Source: Amblyomma americanum
Lineage: Eukaryota; Arthropoda; Arachnida; Ixodida; Ixodidae
NCBI RefSeq assembly: GCF_052857255.1
Contig: NW_027526695.1
Location: 62,001 to 126,000 of the forward strand
Reading direction: 5' to 3'
DNA length: 64,000 bases
Shown: piece by piece, positions 25,251 to 37,979 of the stretch
How the letters are laid out: the number at the start of each line of letters is the position of its first letter
Numbering within the stretch: position 1 is the first letter of the stretch
Notes under the pieces: generated by a model
Told to the model about the DNA's origin: nothing
Databases searched by the model: none
Seen by the model: the letters and a program-made list of their open reading frames with translations, nothing else
Position numbers and translations under genes: made by a program

Positions 25251-27359
25251 ATAAGAGAAAAAAGTTTTGACGCGTATCAGAGGAACACTTGTAAAACCGA
25301 TGTGTTGTGATTTAGCTCGTTTCGGTCTAAAACAGCTTGTTTCGTTGTATTAAGCAAGAATACATGCTTTTCGCGCAGTTATAAGAGAAAAAGTTTTGAC
25401 GCGTATCAGAAGAACACTTGTAAAACCGATGTGTTGTGATTTAGCTCGTTTCTGTCTAAAACAGCTTGTTTCGTTGAACTAAGCACGAATACATGCTTTT
25501 CGCGCAGTTATAAGAGAAAAAGGTTTTGACGCGTATCAGAGGAACACTTGTAAAACCGATGTGTTGTGATTTAGCTCGTTTTGGTCTAAAACAGCTTGTT
25601 TCGCTGTATTAAGCAAGAATACATGCTTTTCGCGCAGTTATAAGAGAAAAAGTTTTGACGCTTGTCACAGGGACACTTGTAAAACCGATGTGTTCAGATT
25701 TAGCTCGTTTCGGTCTAAAACAGCTTGTTTCGTCGTATTAAGCACGAATAGATGCTTTTCGCGCAGTTATAAGAGAAAAAAAGTTTTGACGCGTATCAGA
25801 GGAACACTTGTAAAACCGATGTGTTGTGATTTAACTCGTTTCGGTCTAAAACAGCTTGTTTCGTTGTATTAAGCAAGAATTCATGCTTTTCGCGCAGTTA
25901 TAAGAGAAAACGTTTTGACGCGTATCAGAGGAACACTTGTAAAACCGATGTGTTGTGATTTAGCTCGTTTCGGTCTAAAACAGCTTGTTTCGTTGTATTA
26001 AGCAAGAATACATGCTTTTCGCGCAGTTATAAGAGAAAACGTTTTGACGCGTATCAGAGGAACACTTGTAAAACCGATGTGTTGTGATTTAGCTCGTTTC
26101 GGTCTAAAACAGCTTGTTTCGTTGTATTAAGCAAGAATACATGCTTTTCGCGCAGTTATAAGAGAAAATGTTTTGAGGCGTATCAGAGGAACACTTGTAA
26201 AACCGATGTGTTGTGATTTAGCTCGTTTCGGTCTAAAACAGCTTGTTTCGCTGTATTAAGCAAGAATACATGCTTTTCGCGCAGTTATAAGAGAAAAAGT
26301 TTTGACGCGTGTCACAGGAACACTTGTAAAACCGATGTGTTCAGATTTAGCTCGTTTCGGTCTAAAACAGCTTGTTTCGTTGTATTAAGCACGAATACAT
26401 GCTTTTCGCGCAGTTATAAGAGAAAAAGTTTAGACGCGTATCAGAGGAACACTTGTAAAACCGATGTGTTGTGATTTAGCTCGTTTCGGTCTAAAACAGC
26501 TTGTTTCGTTGTATTAAGCAAGAATACATGCTTTTCGCGCAGTTATAAGAGAAAAAGTTTTGACGCGTATCAGAAGAACACTTGTAAAACCGATGTGTTG
26601 TGATTTAGCTCGTTTCTGTCTAAAACAGCTTGTTTCGTTGAACTAAGCACGAATACATGCTTTTCGCGCAGTTATAAGAGAAAAAAGTTTTGACGCGTAT
26701 CAGAGGAACACTTGTAAAACCGATGTGTTGTGATTTAGCTCGTTTTGGTCTAAAACAGTTTGTTTCGCTGTATTAAGCAAGAATACATGCTTTTCGCGCA
26801 GTTATAAGAGAAAAAGTTTTGACGCTTGTCACAGGGACACTTGTAAAACCGATGTGTTCAGATTTAGCTCGTTTCGGTCTAAAACAGCTTGTTTCGTCGT
26901 ATTAAGCACGAATACATGCTTTTCGCGTAGTTATAAGAGAAAAAAAGTTTTGACGCGTATCAGAGGAACACTTGTAAAACCGATGTGTTGTGATTTAACT
27001 CGTTTCGGTCTAAAACAGCTTGTTTCGTTGTATTAAGCAAGAATTCATGCTTTTCGCGCAGTTATAAGAGAAAACGTTTTGACGCGTATCAGAGGAACAC
27101 TTGTAAAACCGATGTGTTGTGATTTAGCTCGTTTCGGTCTAAAACAGCTTGTTTCGTTGTATTAAGCAAGAATACATGCTTTTCGCGCAGTTATAAGAGA
27201 AAATGTTTTGAGGCGTATCAGAGGAACACTTGTAAAACCGATGTGTTGTGATTTAGCTCGTTTCGGTCTAAAACAGCTTGTTTCGCTGTATTAAGCAAGA
27301 ATACATGCTTTTCGCGCAGTTATAAGAGAAAAAGTTTTGACGCGTGTCACAGGAACACT

Positions 27360-28575
27360 TGTAAAACCGATGTGTTCAGATTTAGCTCGTTTCGGTCTAA
27401 AACAGCTTGTTTCGTTGTATTAAGCACGAATACATGCTTTTCGCGCAGTTATAAGAGAAAAAGTTTAGACGCGTATCAGAGGAACACTTGTAAAACCGAT
27501 GTGTTGTGATTTAGCTCGTTTCGGTCTAAAACAGCTTGTTTCGTTGTATTAAGCAAGAATACATGCTTTTCGCGCAGATATAAGAGAAAAAGTTTTGAGG
27601 CGTATCAGAGGAACACTTGTAAAACCGATGTGTTGTGATTTAGCTCGTTTCGGTCTAAAACAGCTTGTTTCGTTGTATTAAGCAAGAATACATGCTTTTC
27701 GCGCAGTTATAAGAGAAAAAGTTTTGACGCGTATCAGAAGAACACTTGTAAAACCGATGTGTTGTGATTTAGCTCGTTTCGGTCTAAAACAGCTTGTTTC
27801 GTTGAACTAAGCACGAATACATGCTTTTCGCGCAGTTATAAGAGAAAAAAGTTTTGACGCGTATCAGAGGAACACTTGTAAAACCGATGTGTTGTGATTT
27901 AGCTCGTTTTGGTCTAAAACAGCTTGTTTCGCTGTATTAAGCAAGAATACATGCTTTTCGCGCAGTTATAAGAGAAAACGTTTTGACGCGTGTCACAGGG
28001 ACACTTGTGAAACCGATATGTTCAGATTTAGCTCGTTTCGGTCTAAAACAGCTTGTTTCGTCGTATTAAGCACGAATACATGCTTTTCGCGCAGTTATAA
28101 GAGAAAAAGTTTTGACGCGTGTCACAGGGACACTTGTAAAACCGATGTGTTCAGATTTAGCTCGTTTCGGTCTAAAACAGCTTGTTTCGTTGTATTAAGC
28201 ACGAATACATGCTTTTCGCGCAGTTATAAGAGAAAAAGTTTAGACGCGTATCAGAGGAACACTTGTAAAACCGATCTGTTGTGATTTAGCTCGTTTCGAT
28301 CTAAAACAACTTGTTTCGTTGTATTAAGCAAGAATACATGCTTTTCTCGCAGTTATAAGAGAAAAAGTTTTAAAGGCGTGTCACAGGGACACTAGTAAAA
28401 CCGATGTGTTCAGATTTAGCTCGTTTCGGTCTAAAACAGCTTGTTTCGTTGAACTAAGCACGAATACATGCTTTTCGCGCAGTTATAAGAGAAAAAGTTT
28501 TGACGCGTGTCACAGGGACACTTGTAAAACCGATGTGTTCAGATTTAGCTCGTTTCGGTCTAAAACAGCTTGTTT
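27360..28575 (+). repeat. Internal duplicate within unit S, first copy
   Basis: This stretch matches 29,040-30,255 at an offset of 1,680 bp (13 monomers). Matching elements are the CGCGCAGATATAAG unit, the AGAAGAACAC linker, the GTTGAACTAAG unit, the GATATGTTCAG unit, the GATCTGTTG unit with GATCTAAAACAAC, and the ACTAGT unit. The duplication predates the 4,001-bp duplication because both 4,001-bp copies carry it. Confidence 0.85.
28133..28261 (+). repeat. Representative class A monomer (129 bp)
   Basis: This unit shows the class A box, CCGATGTGTTCAGATTTAGC, together with CACGAATACATGC and the GTTTAGACGCG linker form that typically precedes a class B unit. It is exactly 129 bp, or 43 codons, and one forward frame has no stop, so runs of class A units give open frames of 88, 131 or 161 codons. 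That is a property of the period and not evidence of coding. Confidence 0.9.
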
Positions 28576-29039
28576 CGTTGTATTAAGCAAGAATTCATGC
28601 TTTTCGCGCAGTTATAAGAGAAAACGTTTTGACGCGTATCAGAGGAACACTTGTAAAACCGATGTGTTGTGATTTAGCTCGTTTCGGTCTAAAACAGCTT
28701 GTTTCGTTGTATTAAGCAAGAATACATGCTTTTCGCGCAGTTATAAGAGAAAACGTTTTGACGCGTATCAGAGGAACACTTGTAAAACCGATGTGTTGTG
28801 ATTTAGCTCGTTTCGGTCTAAAACAGCTTGTTTCGTTGTATTAAGCAAGAATACATGCTTTTCGCGCAGTTATAAGAGAAAATGTTTTGAGGCGTATCAG
28901 AGGAACACTTGTAAAACCGATGTGTTGTGATTTAGCTCGTTTCGGTCTAAAACAGCTTGTTTCGCTGTATTAAGCAAGAATACATGCTTTTTTGCGCAGT
29001 TATAAGAGAAAAAGTTTTGACGCGTGTCACAGGAACACT

Positions 29040-30255
29040 TGTAAAACCGATGTGTTCAGATTTAGCTCGTTTCGGTCTAAAACAGCTTGTTTCGTTGTAT
29101 TAAGCACGAATACATGCTTTTCGCGCAGTTATAAGAGAAAAAGTTTAGACGCGTATCAGAGGAACACTTGTAAAACCGATGTGTTGTGATTTAGCTCGTT
29201 TCGGTCTAAAACAGCTTGTTTCGTTGTATTAAGCAAGAATACATGCTTTTCGCGCAGATATAAGAGAAAAAGTTTTGAGGCGTATCAGAGGAACACTTGT
29301 AAAACCGATGTGTTGTGATTTAGCTCGTTTCGGTCTAAAACAGCTTGTTTCGTTGTATTAAGCAAGAATACATGCTTTTCGCGCAGTTATAACAGAAAAC
29401 GTTTTGACGCGTATCAGAAGAACACTTGTAAAACCGATGTGTTGTGATTTAGCTCGTTTCGGTCTAAAACAGCTTGTTTCGTTGAACTAAGCACGAATAC
29501 ATGCTTTTCGCGCAGTTATAAGAGAAAAAAGTTTTGACGCGTATCAGAGGAACACTTGTAAAACCGATGTGTTGTGATTTATCTCGTTTTGGTCTAAAAC
29601 AGCTTGTTTCGCTGTATTAAGCAAGAATACATGCTTTTCGCGCAGTTATAAGAGAAAACGTTTTGACGCGTGTCACAGGGACACTTGTAAAACCGATATG
29701 TTCAGATTTAGCTCGTTTCGGTCTAAAACAGCTTGTTTCGTCGTATTAAGCACGAATACATGCTTTTCGCGCAGTTATAAGAGAAAAAGTTTTGACGCGT
29801 GTCACAGGGACACTTGTAAAACCGATGTGTTCAGATTTAGCTCGTTTCGGTCTAAAACAGCTTGTTTCGTTGTATTAAGCACGAATACATGCTTTTCGCG
29901 CAGTTATAAGAGAAAAAGTTTAGACGCGTATCAGAGGAACACTTGTAAAACCGATCTGTTGTGATTTAGCTCGTTTCGATCTAAAACAACTTGTTTCGTT
30001 GTATTAAGCAAGAATACATGCTTTTCTCGCAGTTATAAGAGAAAAAGTTTTAAAGGCGTGTCACAGGGACACTAGTAAAACCGATGTGTTCAGATTTAGC
30101 TCGTTTCGGTCTAAAACAGCTTGTTTCGTTGAACTAAGCACGAATACATGCTTTTCGCGCAGTTATAAGAGAAAAAGTTTTGACGCGTGTCAAAGGGACA
30201 CTTGTAAAACCGATGTGTTCAGATTTAGCTCGTTTCGGTCTAAAACAGCTTGTTT
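29040..30255 (+). repeat. Internal duplicate within unit S, second copy
   Basis: This is the second copy of the 13-monomer stretch. Private changes include TTATAACAGAAAACG at about 29,387 and GATTTATCTCG at about 29,575. Both also occur in unit S copy 2 (about 33,390 and 33,577), so they arose before the 4,001-bp duplication. The homology ends where this copy takes CGTCGTATTAAGCACG and the first takes CAAGAATTCATGC. Confidence 0.82.
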
Positions 30256-30823
30256 CGTCGTATTAAGCACGAATACATGCTTTTCGCGCAGTTATAAGAG
30301 AAAAAAAGTTTTGACGCGTATCAGAGGAACACTTGTAAAACCGATGTGTTCAGTGTAGCTCGTTTCGGTCTAAAACAGCTTGTTTCGCTGTATTAAGCAC
30401 GAATACATGCTTTTCGCGCAGGTATAAGAGAAAATGTTTTGACGCGTGTCAGAGGGACACTTGTAAAACCGATGTGTTCAGATTTAGCTCGTTTCGGTCT
30501 AGAACAGCTTGTTTCGCTGTATTAAGCAAGAATACGTGCTTTTCGCGCAGTTACAAGAGAAAAAGTTTTGACGCGTGTCACAGGGACACTTGTAAAACCG
30601 ATGTGTTCAGATTTAGCTCGTTTCGGTCTAAAACAGCTTGTTTCGCTGTATTAAGCACGAATACATGCTTTTCGCGCAGGTATAAGAGAGAAAGTTTTGG
30701 TCACAGGGACACTTGTAAAACCGATGTGTTGTGATTTACCTCGTTTCGGTCTAAAACAGCTTGTTTCGTTGAACTAAGCACGAATACATGCTTTTCGCGC
30801 AGTTATAAGAGAAAAAGTTTTGA

Positions 30824-33800
30824 CGCGTGTCACAGGGACACTTGTAAAACCGATGTGTTCAGATTTAGCTCGTTTCGGTCTAAAACAGCTTGTTTCGTCG
30901 TATTAAGCACGAATACATGCTTTTCGCGCAGTTATAAGAGAAAAAAAGTTTTGACGCGTATCAGAGGAACACTTGTAAAACCGATGTGTTGTGATTTAAC
31001 TCGTTTCGGTCTAAAACAGCTTGTTTCGTTGTATTAAGCAAGAATTCATGCTTTTCGCGCAGTTATAAGAGAAAACGTTTTGACGCGTATCAGAGGAACA
31101 CTTGTAAAACCGATGTGTTGTGATTTAGCTCGTTTCGGTCTAAAACAGCTTGTTTCGTTGTATTAAGCAAGAATACATGCTTTTCGCGCAGTTATAAGAG
31201 AAAATGTTTTGAGGCGTATCAGAGGAACACTTGTAAAACCGATGTGTTGTGATTTAGCTCGTTTCGGTCTAAAACAGCTTGTTTCGCTGTATTAAGCAAG
31301 AATACATGCTTTTCGCGCAGTTATAAGAGAAAAAGTTTTGACGCGTGTCACAGGAACACTTGTAAAACCGATGTGTTCAGATTTAGCTCGTTTCGGTCTA
31401 AAACAGCTTGTTTCGTTGTATTAAGCACGAATACATGCTTTTCGCGCAGTTATAAGAGAAAAAGTTTAGACGCGTATCAGAGGAACACTTGTAAAACCGA
31501 TGTGTTGTGATTTAGCTCGTTTCGGTCTAAAACAGCTTGTTTCGTTGTATTAAGCAAGAATACATGCTTTTCGCGCAGATATAAGAGAAAAAGTTTTGAG
31601 GCGTATCAGAGGAACACTTGTAAAACCGATGTGTTGTGATTTAGCTCGTTTCGGTCTAAAACAGCTTGTTTCGTTGTATTAAGCAAGAATACATGCTTTT
31701 CGCGCAGTTATAAGAGAAAAAGTTTTGACGCGTATCAGAAGAACACTTGTAAAACCGATGTGTTGTGATTTAGCTCGTTTCGGTCTAAAACAGCTTGTTT
31801 CGTTGAACTAAGCACGAATACATGCTTTTCGCGCAGTTATAAGAGAAAAAAGTTTTGACGCGTATCAGAGGAACACTTGTAAAACCGATGTGTTGTGATT
31901 TAGCTCGTTTTGGTCTAAAACAGCTTGTTTCGCTGTATTAAGCAAGAATACATGCTTTTCGCGCAGTTATAAGAGAAAACGTTTTGACGCGTGTCACAGG
32001 GACACTTGTGAAACCGATATGTTCAGATTTAGCTCGTTTCGGTCTAAAACAGCTTGTTTCGTCGTATTAAGCACGAATACATGCTTTTCGCGCAGTTATA
32101 AGAGAAAAAGTTTTGACGCGTGTCACAGGGACACTTGTAAAACCGATGTGTTCAGATTTAGCTCGTTTCGGTCTAAAACAGCTTGTTTCGTTGTATTAAG
32201 CACGAATACATGCTTTTCGCGCAGTTATAAGAGAAAAAGTTTAGACGCGTATCAGAGGAACACTTGTAAAACCGATCTGTTGTGATTTAGCTCGTTTCGA
32301 TCTAAAACAACTTGTTTCGTTGTATTAAGCAAGAATACATGCTTTTCTCGCAGTTATAAGAGAAAAAGTTTTAAAGGCGTGTCACAGGGACACTAGTAAA
32401 ACCGATGTGTTCAGATTTAGCTCGTTTCGGTCTAAAACAGCTTGTTTCGTTGAACTAAGCACGAATACATGCTTTTCGCGCAGTTATAAGAGAAAAAGTT
32501 TTGACGCGTGTCACAGGGACACTTGTAAAACCGATGTGTTCAGATTTAGCTCGTTTCGGTCTAAAACAGCTTGTTTCGTTGTATTAAGCAAGAATTCATG
32601 CTTTTCGCGCAGTTATAAGAGAAAACGTTTTGACGCGTATCAGAGGAACACTTGTAAAACCGATGTGTTGTGATTTAGCTCGTTTCGGTCTAAAACAGCT
32701 TGTTTCGTTGTATTAAGCAAGAATACATGCTTTTCGCGCAGTTATAAGAGAAAACGTTTTGACGCGTATCAGAGGAACACTTGTAAAACCGATGTGTTGT
32801 GATTTAGCTCGTTTCGGTCTAAAACAGCTTGTTTCGTTGTATTAAGCAAGAATACATGCTTTTCGCGCAGTTATAAGAGAAAATGTTTTGAGGCGTATCA
32901 GAGGAACACTTGTAAAACCGATGTGTTGTGATTTAGCTCGTTTCGGTCTAAAACAGCTTGTTTCGCTGTATTAAGCAAGAATACATGCTTTTTTGCGCAG
33001 TTATAAGAGAAAAAGTTTTGACGCGTGTCACAGGAACACTTGTAAAACCGATGTGTTCAGATTTAGCTCGTTTCGGTCTAAAACAGCTTGTTTCGTTGTA
33101 TTAAGCACGAATACATGCTTTTCGCGCAGTTATAAGAGAAAAAGTTTAGACGCGTATCAGAGGAACACTTGTAAAACCGATGTGTTGTGATTTAGCTCGT
33201 TTCGGTCTAAAACAGCTTGTTTCGTTGTATTAAGCAAGAATACATGCTTTTCGCGCAGATATAAGAGAAAAAGTTTTGAGGCGTATCAGAGGAACACTTG
33301 TAAAACCGATGTGTTGTGATTTAGCTCGTTTCGGTCTAAAACAGCTTGTTTCGTTGTATTAAGCAAGAATACATGCTTTTCGCGCAGTTATAACAGAAAA
33401 CGTTTTGACGCGTATCAGAAGAACACTTGTAAAACCGATGTGTTGTGATTTAGCTCGTTTCGGTCTAAAACAGCTTGTTTCGTTGAACTAAGCACGAATA
33501 CATGCTTTTCGCGCAGTTATAAGAGAAAAAAGTTTTGACGCGTATCAGAGGAACACTTGTAAAACCGATGTGTTGTGATTTATCTCGTTTTGGTCTAAAA
33601 CAGCTTGTTTCGCTGTATTAAGCAAGAATACATGCTTTTCGCGCAGTTATAAGAGAAAACGTTTTGACGCGTGTCACAGGGACACTTGTAAAACCGATAT
33701 GTTCAGATTTAGCTCGTTTCGGTCTAAAACAGCTTGTTTCGTCGTATTAAGCACGAATACATGCTTTTCGCGCAGTTATAAGAGAAAAAGTTTTGACGCG

Positions 33801-34985
33801 TGTCACAGGGACACTTGTAAAACCGATGTGTTCAGATTTAGCTCGTTTCGGTCTAAAACAGCTTGTTTCGTTGTATTAAGCACGAATACATGCTTTTCGC
33901 GCAGTTATAAGAGAAAAAGTTTAGACGCGTATCAGAGGAACACTTGTAAAACCGATCTGTTGTGATTTAGCTCGTTTCGATCTAAAACAACTTGTTTCGT
34001 TGTATTAAGCAAGAATACATGCTTTTCTCGCAGTTATAAGAGAAAAAGTTTTAAAGGCGTGTCACAGGGACACTAGTAAAACCGATGTGTTCAGATTTAG
34101 CTCGTTTCGGTCTAAAACAGCTTGTTTCGTTGAACTAAGCACGAATACATGCTTTTCGCGCAGTTATAAGAGAAAAAGTTTTGACGCGTGTCAAAGGGAC
34201 ACTTGTAAAACCGATGTGTTCAGATTTAGCTCGTTTCGGTCTAAAACAGCTTGTTTCGTCGTATTAAGCACGAATACATGCTTTTCGCGCAGTTATAAGA
34301 GAAAAAAAGTTTTGACGCGTATCAGAGGAACACTTGTAAAACCGATGTGTTCAGATGTAGCTCGTTTCGGTCTAAAACAGCTTGTTTCGCTGTATTAAGC
34401 ACGAATACATGCTTTTCGCGCAGGTATAAGAGAAAATGTTTTGACGCGTGTCAGAGGGACACTTGTAAAACCGATGTGTTCAGATTTAGCTCGTTTCGGT
34501 CTAGAACAGCTTGTTTCGCTGTATTAAGCAAGAATACGTGCTTTTCGCGCAGTTACAAGAGAAAAAGTTTTGACGCGTGTCACAGGGACACTTGTAAAAC
34601 CGATGTGTTCAGATTTAGCTCGTTTCGGTCTAAAACAGCTTGTTTCGCTGTATTAAGCACGAATACATGCTTTTCGCGCAGGTATAAGAGAGAAAGTTTT
34701 GGTCACAGGGACACTTGTAAAACCGATGTGTTGTGATTTACCTCGTTTCGGTCTAAAACAGCTTGTTTCGTTGAACTAAGCACGAATACATGCTTTTCGC
34801 GCAGTTATAAGAGAAAAAGTTTTGACGCGTGTCACAGGGACACTTGTAAAACCGATGTGTTCAGATTTAGCTCGTTTCGGTCTAAAACAGCTTGTTTCGT
34901 CGTATTAAGCACGAATACATGCTTTTCGCGCAGTTATAAGAGAAAAAAAGTTTTGACGCGTATCAGAGGAACACTTGTAAAACCG
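30824..34985 (+). repeat. 31-monomer higher-order unit S, copy 2 plus partial third
   Basis: This is the second copy of the 4,001-bp unit. It is followed by about 160 bp that begin a third unit (the A7 monomer at about 34,857) before the sequence diverges at about 34,986, where a class A box replaces the class B box. That partial third start is what an unequal crossover between two staggered units leaves behind. Confidence 0.9.
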
Positions 34986-34987
34986 AT

Positions 34988-37461
34988 GTGTTCAGATTTA
35001 GCTCGTTTCGGTCTAAAACAGCTTGTTTCGCTGTATTAAGCACGAATACATGCTTTTCGCGCAGGTATAAGAGAAAAAGTTTTGACGCGTGTCAGAGGGA
35101 CACTTGTAAAACCGATGTGTTCAGATTTAGCTCGTTTCGGTCTAGAACAGCTTGTTTCGCTGCATTAAGCAAGAATACGTGCTTTTCGCGCAGTTTCAAG
35201 AGAAAAAGTTTTGACGCGTGTCACAGGGACACTTGTAAAACCGATGTGTTCAGATCTAGCTCGTTTTGGTGTAAAACAGCTTGTTTCGTTGTATTAGGCA
35301 CGAATACATGCTTTTCGCGCAGTTATAAGAGAAAAAGTTTAGACGCGTATCAGAGGAACACTTGTAAAACCGATGTGTTGTGATTTAGCTCGTTTCGGTC
35401 TAAAACAGCTTGTTTCGTTGTATTAAGCAAGAATACATGCTTTTCGCGCAGTTATAAGAGAAAAAGTTTTGACGCGTATCAGAGGAACACTTGTAAAACC
35501 GATGTGTTGTGATTTAGCTCGTTTCGGTCTAAAACAGCTTGTTTCGCTGTATTAAGCAAGAATACATGCTTTTCGCGCAGTTATAAGAGAAAAAGTTTTG
35601 ACGCGTGTCACAGGGACACTTGTAAAACCGATGTGTTCAGATTTACCTCGTTTCGGTCTAAAACAGCTTGTTTCGTTGAACTAAGCACGAATACATGCTT
35701 TTCGCGCAGTTATAAGAGAAAAAAGTTTTGACGCGTATCAGAGGAACACGTGTAAAACCGATGTGTTGTGATTTCGCTCGTTTCGGTCTAAAACAGCTTG
35801 TTTCGCTGTATTAAGCAAGAATACATGCTTTTCGCGCAGTTATAAGAGAAAAAGATTTGACGCGAGTCACAGGGACACTTGTAAAACCGATGTGTTGTGA
35901 TTTAGCTCGTTTCGGTCTAAAACAGCTTGTTTCGTCGTATTAAGCACGAATACATGCTTTTCGCGCAGTTATAAGAGAAAAAGTTGTGACGCGTGTCACA
36001 GGGACACTTGTAAAACCGATGTGTTCAGATTTAGCTCGTTTCGGTCTAAAACAGCTTGTTTCGTTGTATTAAGCACGAATACATGCTTTTCGCGCAGTTA
36101 TAAGAGAAAAAGTTTAGACGCGTATCAGAGGAACACTTGTAAAACCGATCTGTTGTGATTTAGCTCGTTTCGGTCTAAAACAACTTGTTTCTTTGTATTA
36201 AGCAAGAATACATGCTTTTCTCGCAGTTATAAGAGAAAAAGTTTTAAAGGCTTGTCACAGGGACACTAGTAAAACCGATGTGTTCAGATTTAGCTCGTTT
36301 CGGTCTAAAACAGCTTGTTTCGTTGAACTAAGCACGAATACATGCTTTTCGCGCAGTTATAAGAGAAAAAGTTTTGACGCGTGTCACAGGGACACTTGTA
36401 AAACCGATGTGTTCAGATTTAGCTCGTTTCGGTCTAAAACAGCTAGTTTCGTCGTATTAAGCACGAATACATGCTTTTCGCGCAGTTATAAGAGAAAAAA
36501 AGTTTTGACGCGTATCAGAGGAACACTTGTAAAACCGATGTGTTCAGATTTAGCTCGTTTCGGTCTAAAACAGCTTGTTTCGCTGTATTAAGCACGAATA
36601 CATGCTTTTCGCGCAGGTATAAGAGAAAAAGTTTTGACGCGTGTCAGAGGGACACTTGTAAAACCGATGTGTTCAGATTTAGCTCGTTTCGGTCTAGAAC
36701 AGCTTGTTTCGCTGTATTAAGCAAGAATACGTGCTTTTCGCGCAGTTACAAGAGAAAAAGTTTTGACGCGTGTCACAGGGACACTTGTAAAACCGATGTG
36801 TTCAGATTTAGCTCGTTTCGGTCTAAAACAGCTTGTTTCGCTGTATTAAGCACGAATACATGCTTTTCGCGCAGGTATAAGAGAGAAAGTTTTGACGCGT
36901 GTCACAGGGACACTTGTAAAACCGATGTGTTGTGATTTACCTCGTTTCGGTCTAAAACAGCTTGTTTCGTTGAACTAAGCACGAATACATGCTTTTCGCG
37001 CAGTTATAAGAGAAAAAGTTTTGACGCGTGTCACAGGGACACTTGTAAAACCGATGTGTTCAGATTTAGCTCGTTTCGGTTAAAACAGCTTGTTTCGTCG
37101 TATTAAGCACGAATACATGCTTTTCGCGCAGTTATAAGAGAAAAAAAGTTTTGACGCGTATCAGAGGAACACTTGTAAAACCGATGTGTTCAGATTTAGC
37201 TCGTTTCGGTCTAAAACAGCTTGTTTCGCTGTATTAAGCACGAATACATGCTTTTCGCGCAGGTATAAGAGAAAAAGTTTTGACGCGTGTCAGAGGGACA
37301 CTTGTAAAACCGATGTGTTCAGATTTAGCTCGTTTCGGTCTAGAACAGCTTGTTTCGCTGTATTAAGCAAGAATGCGTGCTTTTCGCGCAGTTGCAAGAG
37401 AAAAAGTTTTGACGCGTGTCACAGGGACACTTGTAAAACCAATGTGTTCAGATCTAGCTAG
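34988..37461 (+). repeat. Class A-rich mosaic zone
   Basis: Runs of three to four consecutive class A monomers, with CAGGTATAAG and GGTCTAGAAC variants, occur at 34,988, 36,540 and 37,186. They recur at 40,313, 40,571, 41,992, 42,639, 46,633 and 53,329. The spacing 34,988 to 40,571 equals the spacing 35,383 to 40,966 (5,583 bp), and 36,280 and 36,540 recur at 40,053 and 40,313 (3,773 bp). The zone therefore consists of shuffled segments of one ancestral string. The open frames here are long only because class A units have no stop in one frame. Confidence 0.75.
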
Positions 37462-37822
37462 TTTGGTGTAAAACAGCTTGTTTCGTTGTATTAGGCACGA
37501 ATACATGCTTTTCGCGCAGTTATAAGAGAAAAAGTTTAGACGCGTATCAGAGGAACACTTGTAAAACCGATGTGTTGTGATTTAGCTCGTTTCGGTCTAA
37601 AACAGCTTGTTTCGCTGTATTAAGCAAGAATACATGCTTTTCGCGCATTTATAAGAGAAAAAGTTTTGACGCGTGTCACAGGGACACTTGTAAAACCGAT
37701 GTGTTCAGATTTAGCTCGTTTCGGTCTAAAACAGCTTGTTTCGCTGTATTAAGCAGGAATACATGCTTTTCGCGAAGTTATAGGAGAAAAAGTTTTAAAG
37801 GCGTGTCACAGGGACACTTGTA

Positions 37823-37837
37823 AAACCGGTGTTCAGA
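37823..37837 (+). repeat. 15-bp direct repeat, left side of insertion
   Basis: AAACCGGTGTTCAGA is satellite sequence. Its copy at 37,980-37,994 lies on the other side of the insertion. The exact duplication length is ambiguous because element ends cannot be told from target bases. Together, insertion plus duplication add 157 bp relative to the empty paralogue at about 25,169. Confidence 0.85.
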
Positions 37838-37979
37838 AGAGGGAAAATACGGGCTGGTTGGTACATGTTTAACGAATTGGAAAAAACAGCGCAATCAAAG
37901 ACGAGACACAAGAGAAGCACCGGTGTTTTGTGCTTCTCTTGTGTCTCGTCTTTGATTGCGCTGTTTTTTCCAATTCGTT
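37838..37979. mobile_element. Foldback insertion in the satellite (142 bp, unclassified)
   Basis: This is the only sequence in the window not derived from the monomer. It consists of 29 bp of unique sequence (GAGGGAAAATACGGGCTGG within it), then most of a perfect inverted repeat. Its inner boundary on both sides is the 15-bp direct repeat AAACCGGTGTTCAGA (37,823-37,837 and 37,980-37,994), which fits a target-site duplication. A paralogous monomer without the insertion lies at 25,141-25,250 and shares the rare ACCCCCTTTCTGT string, so the event can be placed exactly. No open reading frame, poly-A tail or recognisable transposon terminus is present. It could be a non-autonomous foldback element, a template-switch product, or an artefact of long-read assembly. 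Confidence 0.6.

Larger units (their letters stand above)
26823..30823 (+). repeat. 31-monomer higher-order unit S, copy 1
   Basis: This 4,001-bp unit is repeated immediately at 30,824-34,825. Corresponding markers keep the same offset: GAATTC at 27,041 and 31,042, GAATTC at 28,591 and 32,592, the GATATGTTCAG unit at 28,016 and 32,017, CATGCTTTTTTGCGC at 28,983 and 32,984, and the linker lacking ACGCGT at 30,691 and 34,693. The only differences I noticed are single bases, including one 1-bp deletion at 30,353 (CAGTGTAGC against CAGATGTAGC) and GCGTAGTT at 26,927. The unit contains a 13-monomer internal duplication. Confidence 0.92.
1..37822 (+). repeat. 129-bp satellite DNA array, left segment
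   Basis: This is a continuous head-to-tail tandem array. The marker CTTGTAAAAC recurs at 1, 132, 261 and 390 and then about every 129 bp throughout. A typical monomer runs from CTTGTAAAACCGATGTGTT through CTCGTTTCGGTCTAAAACAG, CTTGTTTCG, TATTAAGC, GAATACATGCTTTTCGCGC and AGTTATAAGAG to an A5GTTTTGACGCGT linker. Every copy I read has the same orientation, with no inversion point. Length variants of 1-11 bp occur, mostly in the A-run before GTTTT, at TTTTCGCGC and in the linker. No gene, RNA gene or unrelated sequence is visible in this segment. A centromeric or heterochromatic role is inferred from array size and organisation only; nothing in the sequence proves it. Confidence 0.98.

Noticed and set aside
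34988..36935. A repeat-containing surface or secreted protein built from 43-residue units
   Set aside because: The frame is broken by single-base A-run variants and TGA stops every few units, there is no signal peptide or conserved domain, and third-position variation does not stand out by eye.
37838..37979. Helitron, piggyBac or Tc1/mariner insertion
   Set aside because: There is no 5' TC with 3' CTRR ends in an AT target, the target site is not TTAA, and no TA-only duplication is seen. The TTTAA/TTAAA strings lie inside the hairpin arms or at their edge and do not flank the insertion as a target duplication.
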